DNA of 64,000 nt from Anaerolineaceae bacterium (GCA_002699585.1 PABP01000009.1:124001-188000), one strand, 5' to 3'; shown: positions 47,977 to 57,479, counted from the first letter of the stretch. Notes: generated from the letters alone by a model not told the origin. A program made the numbers and translations.

Positions 47977-47992
47977 CTGTGAACGTTCACAG
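47977..47992. promoter_or_regulatory. LacI-type operator, extended 16-bp palindrome
   Basis: CTGTGAACGTTCACAG is a perfect 16-bp palindrome, the longer of two copies between lacI-type gene and ytfQ. Two sites at about six helical turns would allow looping by a dimer of dimers. The 47604-47912 leader holds no convincing gene. Confidence 0.88.
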
Positions 47993-48037
47993 ATTATGAC
48001 CAGAAACGAGCAACTTGTCAAGAAATTGCTGCTATTT

Positions 48038-49057
48038 TTAGCGAGATGCGGTGCTTTCGCGGATGATGAGTTTAGGGGCTACCAGTTGTTGATAGCTATC
48101 TATGATCGGTTCATCCATGATTTGCAGCAGATATTCAAAGCCGGCGTTGCCCATTTCAATGTAATTCTGGCGAACAGTCGTCAGGGGAGGGGTAAAGTAG
48201 GCTGCTTCCGGGATGTCATCGAAGCCCACGACAGAGACATCATCCGGCACGGATAGTCCGGCCTGATGCAGCGCCCGGTAGGCACCCAGGGCCATTTTGT
48301 CATTGCCTGCCAGGATCGCCGTAAACTCATGACCCTGCTCAAGCAACCGCCGCGTTGCCTGGTAGCCACTGGGTGTCGCCCAGTTGCCTTCGACATGGAC
48401 AGGGGCCTCTAACCCATGCTCTTTGCAGACTTTCAAGATGGTCTCATGGCGGATCTGTGCCCCCTGCCAGTTCAAAGGACCGCTGATTTCGCAAAATGAC
48501 CGATGTCCTAATTCGATCAAATGCTCCATCAGCAAGCGCGCACCCTGGGCATCGCTGAAGTTGATCGATGGCAGGCCTGTTGTTGTGTGCGAGTCAATTT
48601 GCACAATCGGAATATCGCCCCGAATTGATTGAATATCGATCTGGGCGGCGCCATGCGCTGGCAAAATCAGCACGATGCCATCGACTGACCAGTCCTTGAC
48701 GTGTTCCAGTGCTTCTGTCAGTTGCTTTTGTGTCTCGGTGATGTTGCTCAGGATGACGTCAAAGCCGCTCGTCTTGGCCGCCATCTCGACGTTTAGCGCG
48801 ATCTGGTTCGGTCCATATAACCAGCCGCCATATAAGATGATGGCCACAATCTTGGAGGACTTGGCCCGCAAATTGATGGCTGCCTTGCTCGGACGGTAGC
48901 CAAGCTCATCAATAGCGGCCTGTACGCGCTTGCGCGTATCTTCTGATACATAAGGGTGATTGTTGATGACACGCGATACGGTCTGGTACGACACCCCTGA
49001 CATCTTGGCGACGTCAAGCATCGTCGGGCGAGATCGCTTAGAAGCTGGTACAGGCAT
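48038..49057 (-). CDS. LacI-family transcriptional regulator
   Basis: The 339-residue protein has the LacI helix-turn-helix at its N terminus (TMLDVAKMSGVSYQTVSRVINNHPYVSE read across two helices, with the hinge RPSKAAINLRAKSS) and a periplasmic-binding-like sugar domain (about 62-339). The Y-Q-T-V recognition helix is typical of repressors binding CG-centred palindromes, which fits the operators just downstream. It most likely represses ytfQ and the importer genes until the sugar appears. It follows the second binding protein gene by 51 bp on the same strand. Confidence 0.92.
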   Translation of the reverse strand: MPVPASKRSRPTMLDVAKMSGVSYQTVSRVINNHPYVSEDTRKRVQAAIDELGYRPSKAAINLRAKSSKIVAIILYGGWLYGPNQIALNVEMAAKTSGFDVILSNITETQKQLTEALEHVKDWSVDGIVLILPAHGAAQIDIQSIRGDIPIVQIDSHTTTGLPSINFSDAQGARLLMEHLIELGHRSFCEISGPLNWQGAQIRHETILKVCKEHGLEAPVHVEGNWATPSGYQATRRLLEQGHEFTAILAGNDKMALGAYRALHQAGLSVPDDVSVVGFDDIPEAAYFTPPLTTVRQNYIEMGNAGFEYLLQIMDEPIIDSYQQLVAPKLIIRESTASR

Positions 49058-49108
49058 TGATTCTATCGGCCTTTGTTACATCTAAATGACTATCGTGTTC
49101 ACTGCATA

Positions 49109-50074
49109 CTACGTGCGTTTAGCGTATTCCTCAGCAGCCGTATCCGGGAAGTACAACCCACCCGGTACCCGTATCCACTTGGGGACGCTTTCCCCGTTAA
49201 AATAGCTGTCAATCGCGTCGAATGCCAGCCCCGCCATGTTGGTATTCAACTCGACGGTCGCATTGGTATCGCCATTCATCATTGCCAAAAAGATATCGGG
49301 TATGGCATCGACGGATACAATCAAGATGTCGTCGCCGGGGTCCAGCCCCGCTTTTTTGATGGCCTCAATTGCGCCGATGGCCATGTCATCATTGTGCGAC
49401 CACACTGCACAGATTTCTGCTGGGTTCTCCGTATTCAGGATGCCTTCCATAATCTGTTCGCCATTATCCCGCCGGAAATCCCCCGGCTGTGAAACCGTAA
49501 TGCGCATTTCCGGGAACAGTTGGATCACTTCCAAAAACCCGATATGGCGATCACGGGCCGCGCTGGAGCCAACCGTGCCTTCCAGTTCGACGATGTTGCA
49601 GTCCCCGGCTGTAGCCTGGGCTAACCAGGCCGCCGCCAGACGCCCCTCATGCTTAAAGTCCGACGATACCCGCGTCAAATACAACGATTCATCCGCGGTC
49701 ACATTGCGGTCGATAATCACCACCGGGATATTCGCTTGCTGGGCCTCTAGCAAGATTGCGTTCCAGCCCGTTTCAATGACAGGCGCGAGGACAATCGCAT
49801 CCACGCCTTCCTGAATAAAATAGCGAATCGCCGCGATCTGGTTTTCCTGGCTGTTTTCCGCATCGATGAATAACAGCTCGATATTGCGGCGCGCCGCCTC
49901 GGTCACAATATGGTCGGTAAACGCCGTCCGCCAATCACTTTCAGTCCCAACCTGGGAAAAACCAATTCTCAGATTAGAAGCCGTGTCGTCCTGTGCGTAT
50001 AAGAGCGTGCTGACAGGCGCAACGATAGAAGCAATCGCTATAAAAATGAAGAATCTTTGCATCAAATGTTGCAC
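49109..50074 (-). CDS. Second YtfQ-like sugar-binding protein
   Basis: This 321-residue paralog of the binding protein at 46638 has a signal peptide and the same family marks (GFSQVGTESDWR, DAENSQENQIAAIRYF, VLAPVIETGW, VELEGTVGSSAARDR, VWSHNDDMAIGA). It starts at GTG 50074 with AGGTG at good distance. The GQQ of the usual sugar-contact loop reads AEN here, so its ligand or affinity may differ. It is upstream of the LacI gene and probably shares the YtfR-YtfT-YjfF machinery. A bidirectional terminator separates it from the membrane protein at 50258. Confidence 0.88.
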   Translation of the reverse strand: MQHLMQRFFIFIAIASIVAPVSTLLYAQDDTASNLRIGFSQVGTESDWRTAFTDHIVTEAARRNIELLFIDAENSQENQIAAIRYFIQEGVDAIVLAPVIETGWNAILLEAQQANIPVVIIDRNVTADESLYLTRVSSDFKHEGRLAAAWLAQATAGDCNIVELEGTVGSSAARDRHIGFLEVIQLFPEMRITVSQPGDFRRDNGEQIMEGILNTENPAEICAVWSHNDDMAIGAIEAIKKAGLDPGDDILIVSVDAIPDIFLAMMNGDTNATVELNTNMAGLAFDAIDSYFNGESVPKWIRVPGGLYFPDTAAEEYAKRT

Positions 50075-50201
50075 GGGTAATTCACCTAAGACATAAATCT
50101 AGTTGGTAACGCATAATTATAACGACTAACAGCCATGTTAACCGCTAAACGTGCCATTCTCGTTCAGACAACGCGGGCAAAAGGGCTACTTAAGCTAAAT
50201 A

Positions 50202-50241
50202 AAAAGAGCGTCGACCCTTATTTATGGGCCGACGCTCTTTT
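50202..50241. terminator. Strong bidirectional terminator
   Basis: AAAAGAGCGTCG (50202-50213) pairs with CGACGCTCTTTT (50230-50241), continued by CCC/GGG after one mismatch, with loop TTATTTAT. A and T runs flank both arms, so it can work in either direction. It follows the membrane protein gene ending at 50258 (minus). Confidence 0.88.
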
Positions 50242-50257
50242 ATCTATCGATATTTGT

Positions 50258-51049
50258 TTACCGTCTGAGCAGCATACGGCGGTAATTGCGGCGCGGACGA
50301 CGGCGGAGATCGATATTCATCGCGCGGATGGCAATGAATTGAATAACCATGCCGACTATCGCCAGGATGAGCAGCCATTCACCCGTTAGACCCAACCCCA
50401 GCACGATCATCTGCGCACCGATGATCGCTGACAAAATAATCATCAATTGCGTGGATAGCGCCAGAATGAGCAACCCACCCACAATCGCGCCAATGAGCAA
50501 TACCAGACTGGAGACAGCCACGCCCAACAGATTGAATAGGGCGACTGTCAGGATCAACCCAATATAGGCCCCGATGAAGAACATGGCGATAAAGTAAAAG
50601 AATATGGCGAAAATCAGGCCTAGCAGCCCACCAATCAGGAATGCGGCTACCTCTAGCACCACGCCACCGTCGCCAACCAGGTTCAGGCCGATGGCCGCGC
50701 CGATAAACGCCCCTGCCAGCAGGATGATCTCATCGTAAATACGCCAGCCAAAGACCAGCAGCACCGCACCGATGATGACCAGCACCACCTGCAAAACGGT
50801 ATTATTGGGCACAGTGGAAAGGCGAATCAGCAATTGATCCACTGCCGAGAGCGTCGCTTCTGCGATATTTTCTGTCGCTTCAACAGCTTGGCCAGCAGCG
50901 TTTTCGATACTTTCGCCCGTTTCACTCAGGTCAATCTCGATGGTATCGTCGATAGTCGCTGTAGGCTGCGCATCCTGGGCTATGACCAGCGGCAGCATAC
51001 ACAGGCTGACGACCAGTACCAGTGCCCAGCGCAGGATTTTTGCGTTCAT
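50258..51049 (-). CDS. Exported multi-pass membrane protein (DUF4203-like)
   Basis: The 263-residue product has a signal peptide (to about 21, LVIAQ), an acidic exported segment (about 22-75), then about seven tightly packed glycine-rich transmembrane helices (about 83-245) and a very basic tail (RRRPRRNYRRMLLRR). The helix phrases GAVLLVFGWRIYDEIILLAG and GAFIGAAIGL resemble the DUF4203/TM198-type domain. Start at the ATG at 51049 with GAGGGAG just before; a GTG at 51061 is less likely. No role is established. Confidence 0.72.
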   Translation of the reverse strand: MNAKILRWALVLVVSLCMLPLVIAQDAQPTATIDDTIEIDLSETGESIENAAGQAVEATENIAEATLSAVDQLLIRLSTVPNNTVLQVVLVIIGAVLLVFGWRIYDEIILLAGAFIGAAIGLNLVGDGGVVLEVAAFLIGGLLGLIFAIFFYFIAMFFIGAYIGLILTVALFNLLGVAVSSLVLLIGAIVGGLLILALSTQLMIILSAIIGAQMIVLGLGLTGEWLLILAIVGMVIQFIAIRAMNIDLRRRPRRNYRRMLLRR

Positions 51050-51172
51050 AGTCTCCCTCACAATCGCCCTGATAATCCAATATTGTCAGAAAATACCAGA
51101 CGAAGAGAAAACGTTCCGCAGAACACAGTTAACAATCTATAGAAAAGGGTTGCTGTGCTTCTCAGGAAGTAT

Positions 51173-52444
51173 TTAACTATGCGGCGATGATAGATAAGCG
51201 CGGATGATTTCAACCGCTTTCTGGACGCCATATTCATCGATCATCTGCTTGCGTAGGGCATCCGCCTTTACCGCCATAGTGGGACTGTCGATCATCTGAT
51301 GGATAGCATTTACCAGCTTGTCTTTAGTCAGTTTGGCAAACGGGATCGCCGCCGGACCCACGCCCAATTGCTGCGTCCGCTGGCCCCAGAAGGGCTGGTC
51401 AGCGGTGAAGGGCACTACCAGCGAAGGCCGACCGGATTGCAGTGCCAGCCCGGTTGTACCGGACCCGCCATGATGCACTATCGACTTCATCTGCGGGAAC
51501 AACCATCTGAAGGGCGCGTAATCCAGCAGGAAAACAGTTTCCGGCAAATCAGATGCCCCCAACTTGGCCCATCCCGCGTTGATGATACCGCGCTTATGTG
51601 TCTGCTGTAGCGCTTCAACAAGCAGTTGCGTGGTGGCTTGCGGGTCAGAGACGGGCATGCTGCCAAACCCAATGTAGATCGGTGCGTCACCAGCGGCCAG
51701 GAACGCAGTCAATTCTGGTGAGGGCTGCCAATCGGCTTCATCCAGCAGCCAGTATCCTGTCGTGTGCACATGATCGCCCCATTCAGCCTGATGAGGAATC
51801 ACATGTTGGCTGAATCCCTGTAATACCGGGACGTGTTGCCGCGTCATGCGGCGTATGTTGCCCCACCAGAACGAGGTCGGCGGCAGGCCAAGCGCTTGTC
51901 GGAATGAGTTAATCGGCTTACGGAAAGGGTGCCAGATCATCTGTTGTGCCATGCGATACGTCAGGCGGTTGTACATCGGTCCCAGCGACATGCGGCTGGG
52001 GAACAGTGATAGCGGCCAAGCGCCTGTCACTTCTTGCGGAATGACAGACAGGGCAATGTATGGGATTTCCAGCGCTTCCGCCAGATCGTAACCGTAAAAT
52101 CCGGCTGGTAGTTGGCACAAAATTGCATCGGAATCGTGTAGCTCGCTGTTAATAAACACCTGATGATAGCTTTCCGTAATCGACCCGAAAGTGCGCAGCA
52201 TGCCTTTATACATTGCCAGTAAGTTACTGGATTTCCCACCAGAGGATTGCAGCAGATCGGTTGTTAGATCTTGGGCGTCGCCTTCAATCGGCGCGTAATC
52301 TAGCCTATGCTCCCGGACCATTCCCTCGAAGCTCGCCATCGTGACGATCCGCACGTCATACCCCGCATCGACCAACCCCACGCCGAGCGCCACACACGGT
52401 TGTACATCGCCCCTGGACCCCACAGCGATAATCGTTAGCTTCAT
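51173..52444 (-). CDS. Glycosyltransferase of the GT1 UDP-glycosyltransferase/sterol-glucosyltransferase type
   Basis: The 423-residue protein is a GT-B fold enzyme. The N-terminal domain begins TIIAVGSRGDVQPCVALGVG, as in GT28-like sterol and macrolide glycosyltransferases, and the donor-binding C-terminal domain has the key motif VHHGGSGTTGLALQSGRP followed by PFTADQPFWGQR. It would move a sugar from a nucleotide donor onto a lipid or small-molecule acceptor in the cytoplasm. GGAGG precedes the ATG. The gene follows the hydrolase at 52568 on the same strand, separated by a terminator-like hairpin. Confidence 0.88.
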   Translation of the reverse strand: MKLTIIAVGSRGDVQPCVALGVGLVDAGYDVRIVTMASFEGMVREHRLDYAPIEGDAQDLTTDLLQSSGGKSSNLLAMYKGMLRTFGSITESYHQVFINSELHDSDAILCQLPAGFYGYDLAEALEIPYIALSVIPQEVTGAWPLSLFPSRMSLGPMYNRLTYRMAQQMIWHPFRKPINSFRQALGLPPTSFWWGNIRRMTRQHVPVLQGFSQHVIPHQAEWGDHVHTTGYWLLDEADWQPSPELTAFLAAGDAPIYIGFGSMPVSDPQATTQLLVEALQQTHKRGIINAGWAKLGASDLPETVFLLDYAPFRWLFPQMKSIVHHGGSGTTGLALQSGRPSLVVPFTADQPFWGQRTQQLGVGPAAIPFAKLTKDKLVNAIHQMIDSPTMAVKADALRKQMIDEYGVQKAVEIIRAYLSSPHS

Positions 52445-52539
52445 TGATTTGCCTCCGATACCTGATGGATAGGGTTATACAGGAAAAATGCCTGTCGTGA
52501 GGAACCTACATGACTGTCTGGGCTGGAGGGTGATGAAAA

Positions 52540-52560
52540 TGGGCGGCTCATCACCGCCCA
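52540..52560 (-). terminator. Hairpin terminator after the hydrolase gene
   Basis: TGGGCGG (52540-52546) and CCGCCCA (52554-52560) form a perfect stem with a 7-nt loop; on the minus strand TTTTC follows. It lies 8 bp after the hydrolase stop. Confidence 0.65.
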
Positions 52561-52567
52561 CAATCGA

Positions 52568-54340
52568 CTAGAAAGCAAAGTGCGTGGCTTGTCCGGCGAC
52601 AACCACCCAGGTGATGAACAGCGCACTGAGGAATGCGCCAGTATACAGAGTGCCCGTCTTACGGAAGAAATACGTCATGACGATGGCGGCAATGGTCAGC
52701 AGGGGGATAAACTGGTATGCGACAATCGTCAGCAGAGGTTCACCCAAGGGGAGCGGACTGCCAGCTATCAGCGGTATGTATTGAATGAGCAGCAAGACGA
52801 TGATACCCGTTACCAACAGGCCGACGTTGGCCAACATGGCCCGCCACATCGGGACATCGTCGCCTGTGCTTGTCACTAGCCGTAGTTGGCCATGAAGGGC
52901 GACACCTGTTATTAGGAAGAAGATGACGAAGAAGGGCAGGTAGCCCAGGAACATGCGGAATTGCAGCGGACTCATCAGCTTCGCTGTGACGACCCAGAAA
53001 CGGAAATCGATGCGGAATACGAGGTCGGCGGCAGCCAGCAGCAGATAGCCGAAGGTCAGCACACAGATTGCCAGTAATGCAGACTTGAAAATATGCGGCC
53101 AGTGAATCGGCATGGCATAATTTTCGAGGGTGGCACCCTTATTTGATGTGAAGTGCCAGATCAGGAACAGGACCAGTGTGATAACCGCGTTGGTCAGTGC
53201 CCAGACAACAACGCCGTTGGTGATGCTCTGTGCGAAAAGTGGCGTTGGTGCGGTGAACAACAGCGGATTCTCTGGACCCATCAAGAAGTTCAAGAACGAT
53301 GTTTGCGTCCAGAAGAAGGTAATTGCCGGGATACCCGCCGCCAGCACATACCCTAACCAGCGCATCGGGCCAGTCATCGGCATGGCTTCTGGGAGGGGAT
53401 GAACGATACTGTTGAAGTAGACAGTCTTAAGTAGCAAGCCGCCGAACGCCAGCATCGAAACGATCATGCCGATATAAGCAATCAGACGGCCAATCTCGTT
53501 CCATTGCCAGATCTGATCGCTTGGGTCCAGGTCACTGCCACCGTCCAGCGTCATCTGCATCCACTCCACAGCCGACCCAATGGCCGCCGAATTGAGGTGG
53601 TCGCCAGGATGATTGGTCGCAGGCTGGTACAGAATACGCGCGGTACCCTCTTCGATAGAGCCGTACAATTCGCCAACGACGACAGGTTCCTCTGTGCCGA
53701 ATGCGTTCTGCAATTTTTCGATGTTAACAATGTCAGGGGCTGTTTCCCCGCCCCACATGAAGGGCGCGAATTCATCCCATTGACTAAACGTCACTGCCAG
53801 GTTACGTGGGAATTCTGTTGTGCCTTCCGGCGAGCCGAAGGTGCCCGTAGATGAACCCTGTAAATTGATGGATGCGTAACCATCGGGGAATGCGCCAGCA
53901 GCAATCCCGATTGCCCAACCACCCATCGAGTGACCTTCTAGCCCGATGTTGTCCGTATCGACAATATCCAGTGAGCGCAAATAGGCGAGGCCATCAGGGC
54001 CGCCAAACCCATTGCCAAACGCGGGTGGGTCGGAATACCCATGACCTGTTTGGTCCAATGCGAGTACAACAAAGCCACGCCGTGCGAACTCAATCGCATA
54101 GCCCGCTTGTGTCTCGCGAGAATTGATATAGCCATGTACTGCGAGAACTGCTGGAGCGGGATTTTCAGCAGTGACATCGGGGGGAATATACAGCAAGGCG
54201 CTCATGAGCGTTCCATTTGTGCCAACGAATCGCACATCCTTGATCTCGATGGTGCCGCCGTTGGTTTGTACATTCCATGCGAGTAACCCGCCAACAAAGA
54301 CGAGTATCAAGCCAAGTAGCAACAGGTTTCGATTATTCAT
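52568..54340 (-). CDS. Membrane-embedded alpha/beta hydrolase
   Basis: The 590-residue protein has an N-terminal signal anchor (about 6-23), an alpha/beta hydrolase domain (about 30-275) with nucleophile Ser138 in GLEGHSMGGW and oxyanion region VLAVHGYINSRE, then about eight transmembrane helices (from about 290 to 585). The hydrolase domain would be extracytoplasmic. Fusion of a catalytic domain to a long membrane domain is uncommon. I chose the ATG at 54340 (AAAGG upstream) over a TTG at 54355. The substrate is unknown; esters or lipids are likely. Confidence 0.82.
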   Translation of the reverse strand: MNNRNLLLLGLILVFVGGLLAWNVQTNGGTIEIKDVRFVGTNGTLMSALLYIPPDVTAENPAPAVLAVHGYINSRETQAGYAIEFARRGFVVLALDQTGHGYSDPPAFGNGFGGPDGLAYLRSLDIVDTDNIGLEGHSMGGWAIGIAAGAFPDGYASINLQGSSTGTFGSPEGTTEFPRNLAVTFSQWDEFAPFMWGGETAPDIVNIEKLQNAFGTEEPVVVGELYGSIEEGTARILYQPATNHPGDHLNSAAIGSAVEWMQMTLDGGSDLDPSDQIWQWNEIGRLIAYIGMIVSMLAFGGLLLKTVYFNSIVHPLPEAMPMTGPMRWLGYVLAAGIPAITFFWTQTSFLNFLMGPENPLLFTAPTPLFAQSITNGVVVWALTNAVITLVLFLIWHFTSNKGATLENYAMPIHWPHIFKSALLAICVLTFGYLLLAAADLVFRIDFRFWVVTAKLMSPLQFRMFLGYLPFFVIFFLITGVALHGQLRLVTSTGDDVPMWRAMLANVGLLVTGIIVLLLIQYIPLIAGSPLPLGEPLLTIVAYQFIPLLTIAAIVMTYFFRKTGTLYTGAFLSALFITWVVVAGQATHFAF

Positions 54341-54523
54341 AAGAAAACCTTTCAAATAATAACGCCATAATTTGGGTGTGTGAAGAAGAGTTGAATGTAA
54401 TTTCCTCCCATCCTGATTATACTGTGAACCCTAATAAAACCCCAAAGGACGATCTTGTGCCCGTAAGCGCTCACTGGCACTTGATAGCAATGGGGATGTT
54501 ACCTTGAGAGGACCGGATCAGTT

Positions 54524-55507
54524 ATGAAAGTGATACAGGTTGGGATCGGCGGCATGGGCAATGCCTGGTTGAATGCTGTCAATCGCTCTGAAGTCGTGCA
54601 GTTCGCCGGATTCGTGGAAATCAATGAAGAAATTTCCGCGGCCCAGGTAGCCGCCTATGATCTGGACCCGGCGACCATCTATAAATCGCTGCCAGAAGCG
54701 CTGGATGCTCTCGGATCGGTCGATGGTGTTATCAATGTAACGCCGCCGCAGTTCCATAAAGCCGTGACGCTAACCGCCCTCGATGCAGGCATCCCCGTAC
54801 TGACGGAAAAGCCACTGGCAGGCACGCTGGACGATGCCCAGGCCATGTTAGCCAAAGCGGAAGAAACGGGCATCCTGCTGACCGTCGCCCAGAATTATCG
54901 CTGTTCGGCCCTGGCTCGCACGGTCAAACAGGTGCTTGCAGATGGCCAATTGGGTGCTGTCGGCGCGGTCGATGTGCGCTTCTTCAAAGGCCCACACTTT
55001 GGTGGCTTCCGGGAAGAAATGCCGCATCCACTGATCATTGACATGGCCATTCACCATTTTGATATGCTGCGTTACTTCCTCGATAGCAGCCCTGCGACGC
55101 TCTATGCCCATAGTTGGAACCCGTCCTGGAGTTGGTTCGGTGGGGATGCCTCGGCAGCGGTCAATATGTCGTTCCAGAATGGGATTGTCGCTAACTATAC
55201 TGGCTCCTGGTGTTCGCAAGGCATCGAAACACCCTGGAATGCCCATTGGCGCTTTGACTGCGAAAACGGCGTGCTCAGCGTAGAGGACGATGCCATCACG
55301 ATCCAAACCCTGGGTGGCGAAAAACAGCCGATTGAACTGCTGTCCGTCGAGCGTCAGGGCCAGGACTTTTTGCTGCATAATTTTTACGAGGCGGTCATGA
55401 ACGGCCAGCCGACCATTGCCCCGGCCCAGGACAATATCCATACGGTAGAGATGGTTTTTGCCATCGTCAACGCCTGCGATACAGGCCAGGTCATTAAATT
55501 GGGCTAG
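54524..55507 (+). CDS. Gfo/Idh/MocA-family oxidoreductase
   Basis: The 327-residue protein has an N-terminal Rossmann NAD(P)-binding domain (GIGGMGNAWLNAV) with the conserved cofactor motif EKPLAGTLDDA and a C-terminal substrate domain containing HPLIIDMAIHHFDMLRYF, which supplies the catalytic Asp/His pair. These enzymes oxidise or reduce sugars, inositols and related compounds. It is followed by a terminator and stands alone, on the strand opposite to the glycosyltransferase and hydrolase. The sugar substrate cannot be assigned. Confidence 0.9.
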   Translation: MKVIQVGIGGMGNAWLNAVNRSEVVQFAGFVEINEEISAAQVAAYDLDPATIYKSLPEALDALGSVDGVINVTPPQFHKAVTLTALDAGIPVLTEKPLAGTLDDAQAMLAKAEETGILLTVAQNYRCSALARTVKQVLADGQLGAVGAVDVRFFKGPHFGGFREEMPHPLIIDMAIHHFDMLRYFLDSSPATLYAHSWNPSWSWFGGDASAAVNMSFQNGIVANYTGSWCSQGIETPWNAHWRFDCENGVLSVEDDAITIQTLGGEKQPIELLSVERQGQDFLLHNFYEAVMNGQPTIAPAQDNIHTVEMVFAIVNACDTGQVIKLG

Positions 55508-55537
55508 GACGTGTTTTCAGAATAGGAGCACGTTTTT

Positions 55538-55568
55538 AGGGGCAAGGCAGCGTATCTTGCCCTATTTT
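55538..55568 (+). terminator. Rho-independent terminator
   Basis: AGGGGCAAG (55538-55546) pairs with CTTGCCCT (55556-55563) around a 9-nt loop and is followed by ATTTTG. It lies 30 bp after the oxidoreductase stop. Confidence 0.82.
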
Positions 55569-55763
55569 GCCTGCCTGCTAGAGCAGGTGGCACAAGCGAA
55601 TTCATATTCACGTACGCTACCATACGACCAGCGCCAGATTTGGCCCAATTACGCGCTATAATAGTGTAAATACGTTGTCTGCCGAAGTTTACTTCTATAA
55701 GTTTAGTCTGTTATGTTCGGATCAGTAATTGTTTCTTGAAACGCGTGAAGAACTGCAAAAATC

Positions 55764-56963
55764 ATGACTGAAAGCTATCAACAACTCCTATATAACTCGA
55801 TTATGGATGAGGAAAACTTCACCGGGGCGACCTTTAGCGGCAGGTTGCGTGGCGCTGAACTTCCCTGGAAAAAGCTCGTCATCCGCCCGGTGATCATACA
55901 GAACCGCTGGCATCTGCAATTCTCCTATTTTGATGAGACACAGAATATCGTCAAGAATTACGCTGGAGATGAGGCTGAGACACAGTTACGTACTGCACTT
56001 GATCTACCTTTTCGCAATTTTCACCTGCGGCTGATTGAAGAGAATATTCAGATCAACCTGACCAAGAAAGGCAAGCCGATGATCAGCCGTACCCAATTAG
56101 AAACTCCCAATGAATTAGACCTCAGCCATGATCGACAAAAGAACACCGTGCTTAAAGAGGGTGAGAACATTCCATTCCTACGTGCCCTGAGCATGACCAC
56201 ATCGGATGGTAAGCTCAAGGCCGGGATGCAGAACAAGTTCCGGCAGATCAATGCCTTTCTCGGTCTGCTGCGTGACAGCGGTTTCACCGTAAGCGAGATT
56301 GAACAATTCACAGAACCGATTCGTCTGGTAGATTTTGGCTGTGGCAGTGCTTATTTGACCTTTGCCGCCTATCACTACCTGATGCAGATGCTGGGTAAAC
56401 AGGTGCATATCACCGGGGTAGATAAAAAAGCACATCTGATCGAAAAGAACACACAGATCGCTGCTGATTTAAGATGGCAGGAAATTGATTTTGCCGATGC
56501 CTTCATCGCGGATTATGCGACTGATTCTCCGGCAGACATCACGATAGCGTTGCACGCCTGTGATACCGCCACCGATGACGCTATCGCACGCGGAATCCTG
56601 TGGAACAGCCGTGTGATTCTGGTAGCACCGTGCTGCCATCACCACATGCAGGCACAATTGGAGGCCAACCCGGCGCCGGAACCCTTCGGCCCTGTGTTGC
56701 GTTATGGCTTGCTGCATGAACGGATGGGAGACATCATCACGGATAGCTTCCGTGCCCTGATCCTGAAAACCCTCGGTTACAAGGTGGATATGGTGGAATT
56801 CGTTGCACCAGACCACACACCGAAGAATTTGCTGATCCGCGCTGTGAAAACCAATGATGCTATCCATACCGAGAGCCTCGAAGAGTATCGCCATCTGCGG
56901 CAGTATTGGGGCGTCACGCCTTATCTACAAACGCTGCTAGATGACAGTATATTTGGGGAGTAG
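55764..56963 (+). CDS. SAM-dependent methyltransferase (METTL25/Methyltransf_32-like)
   Basis: The 399-residue protein has an N-terminal helical/beta region (about 1-185) and a class I methyltransferase domain (about 185-370). The SAM motif I is VDFGCGSAYLTFAAYHYL, followed by ITGVDKKAHLIEKN (ribose-binding acid) and IALHACDTATDDAI. The distinctive APCCHHHM motif marks the group related to METTL25. The substrate is unknown for bacterial members; RNA or protein are possible. The ribosome-binding site is weak. It stands alone. Confidence 0.82.
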   Translation: MTESYQQLLYNSIMDEENFTGATFSGRLRGAELPWKKLVIRPVIIQNRWHLQFSYFDETQNIVKNYAGDEAETQLRTALDLPFRNFHLRLIEENIQINLTKKGKPMISRTQLETPNELDLSHDRQKNTVLKEGENIPFLRALSMTTSDGKLKAGMQNKFRQINAFLGLLRDSGFTVSEIEQFTEPIRLVDFGCGSAYLTFAAYHYLMQMLGKQVHITGVDKKAHLIEKNTQIAADLRWQEIDFADAFIADYATDSPADITIALHACDTATDDAIARGILWNSRVILVAPCCHHHMQAQLEANPAPEPFGPVLRYGLLHERMGDIITDSFRALILKTLGYKVDMVEFVAPDHTPKNLLIRAVKTNDAIHTESLEEYRHLRQYWGVTPYLQTLLDDSIFGE

Positions 56964-57057
56964 CGTAACTTATGCATGCTCAGAACTTGTGTGAAACTTA
57001 TTTAGCAACCTGTGAGCGTTCTGCTTGTACGGATGTTGGCATGCTACGCTAAAAAAT

Positions 57058-57479
57058 CTATAAATTGTCGTCATACTCGATTGAGATTAGACTCCGAGTA
57101 CTCCACGAGCCCCTTGCACCATAGTAAGAGTCCGCACCGTTATGATACACGAAGACATGGTCAAAGCGGTGACCAGCAAAGATGGCTCCGCCGAGTTTTC
57201 TAATATCAGAAGGGGTTTTCAGCCAGCTTGACGTTTTTGTGTCAAAATTCCCAAGTTGCTGCAACGCTCGATATTGTTCTTCCGTCAAAAGTTCAATGCC
57301 CATGGCGGCTGCTATATCCATAGCACTATTTTCTGGTTTATGTTTTTTCCTTGCTTCCAGTGTTGCGCGGTCATAACAAACCCTTATGCGGCATTTAGGA
57401 CTTCCAGCCGCACAATCCTAAAAATGTATTCGCCCGTGTTTTTATCATGACCAACAGCATCCAATTCGCCGCGTTTCCG
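57058..57479 (-). pseudogene. Frameshifted DUF4256-family gene remnant
   Basis: The C-terminal part is clearly DUF4256 (MDIAAAMGIELLTEEQYRAL, DTKTSSWLKTPSDIRKLGG, FVYHNGADSYYGARG). The same frame continues upstream to 57417 (CRIRVCYDRATLEARKKHKP) and meets a TAG. Upstream of that, the matching family sequence GELDAVGHDKNTGEYIF is present but in the next frame (57479-57425), so one base has been lost or gained near 57420. The region before 57479 no longer resembles the family. The last 15 residues also drift and may hide a second frameshift. The full-length protein would be about 190 residues. Confidence 0.8.
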
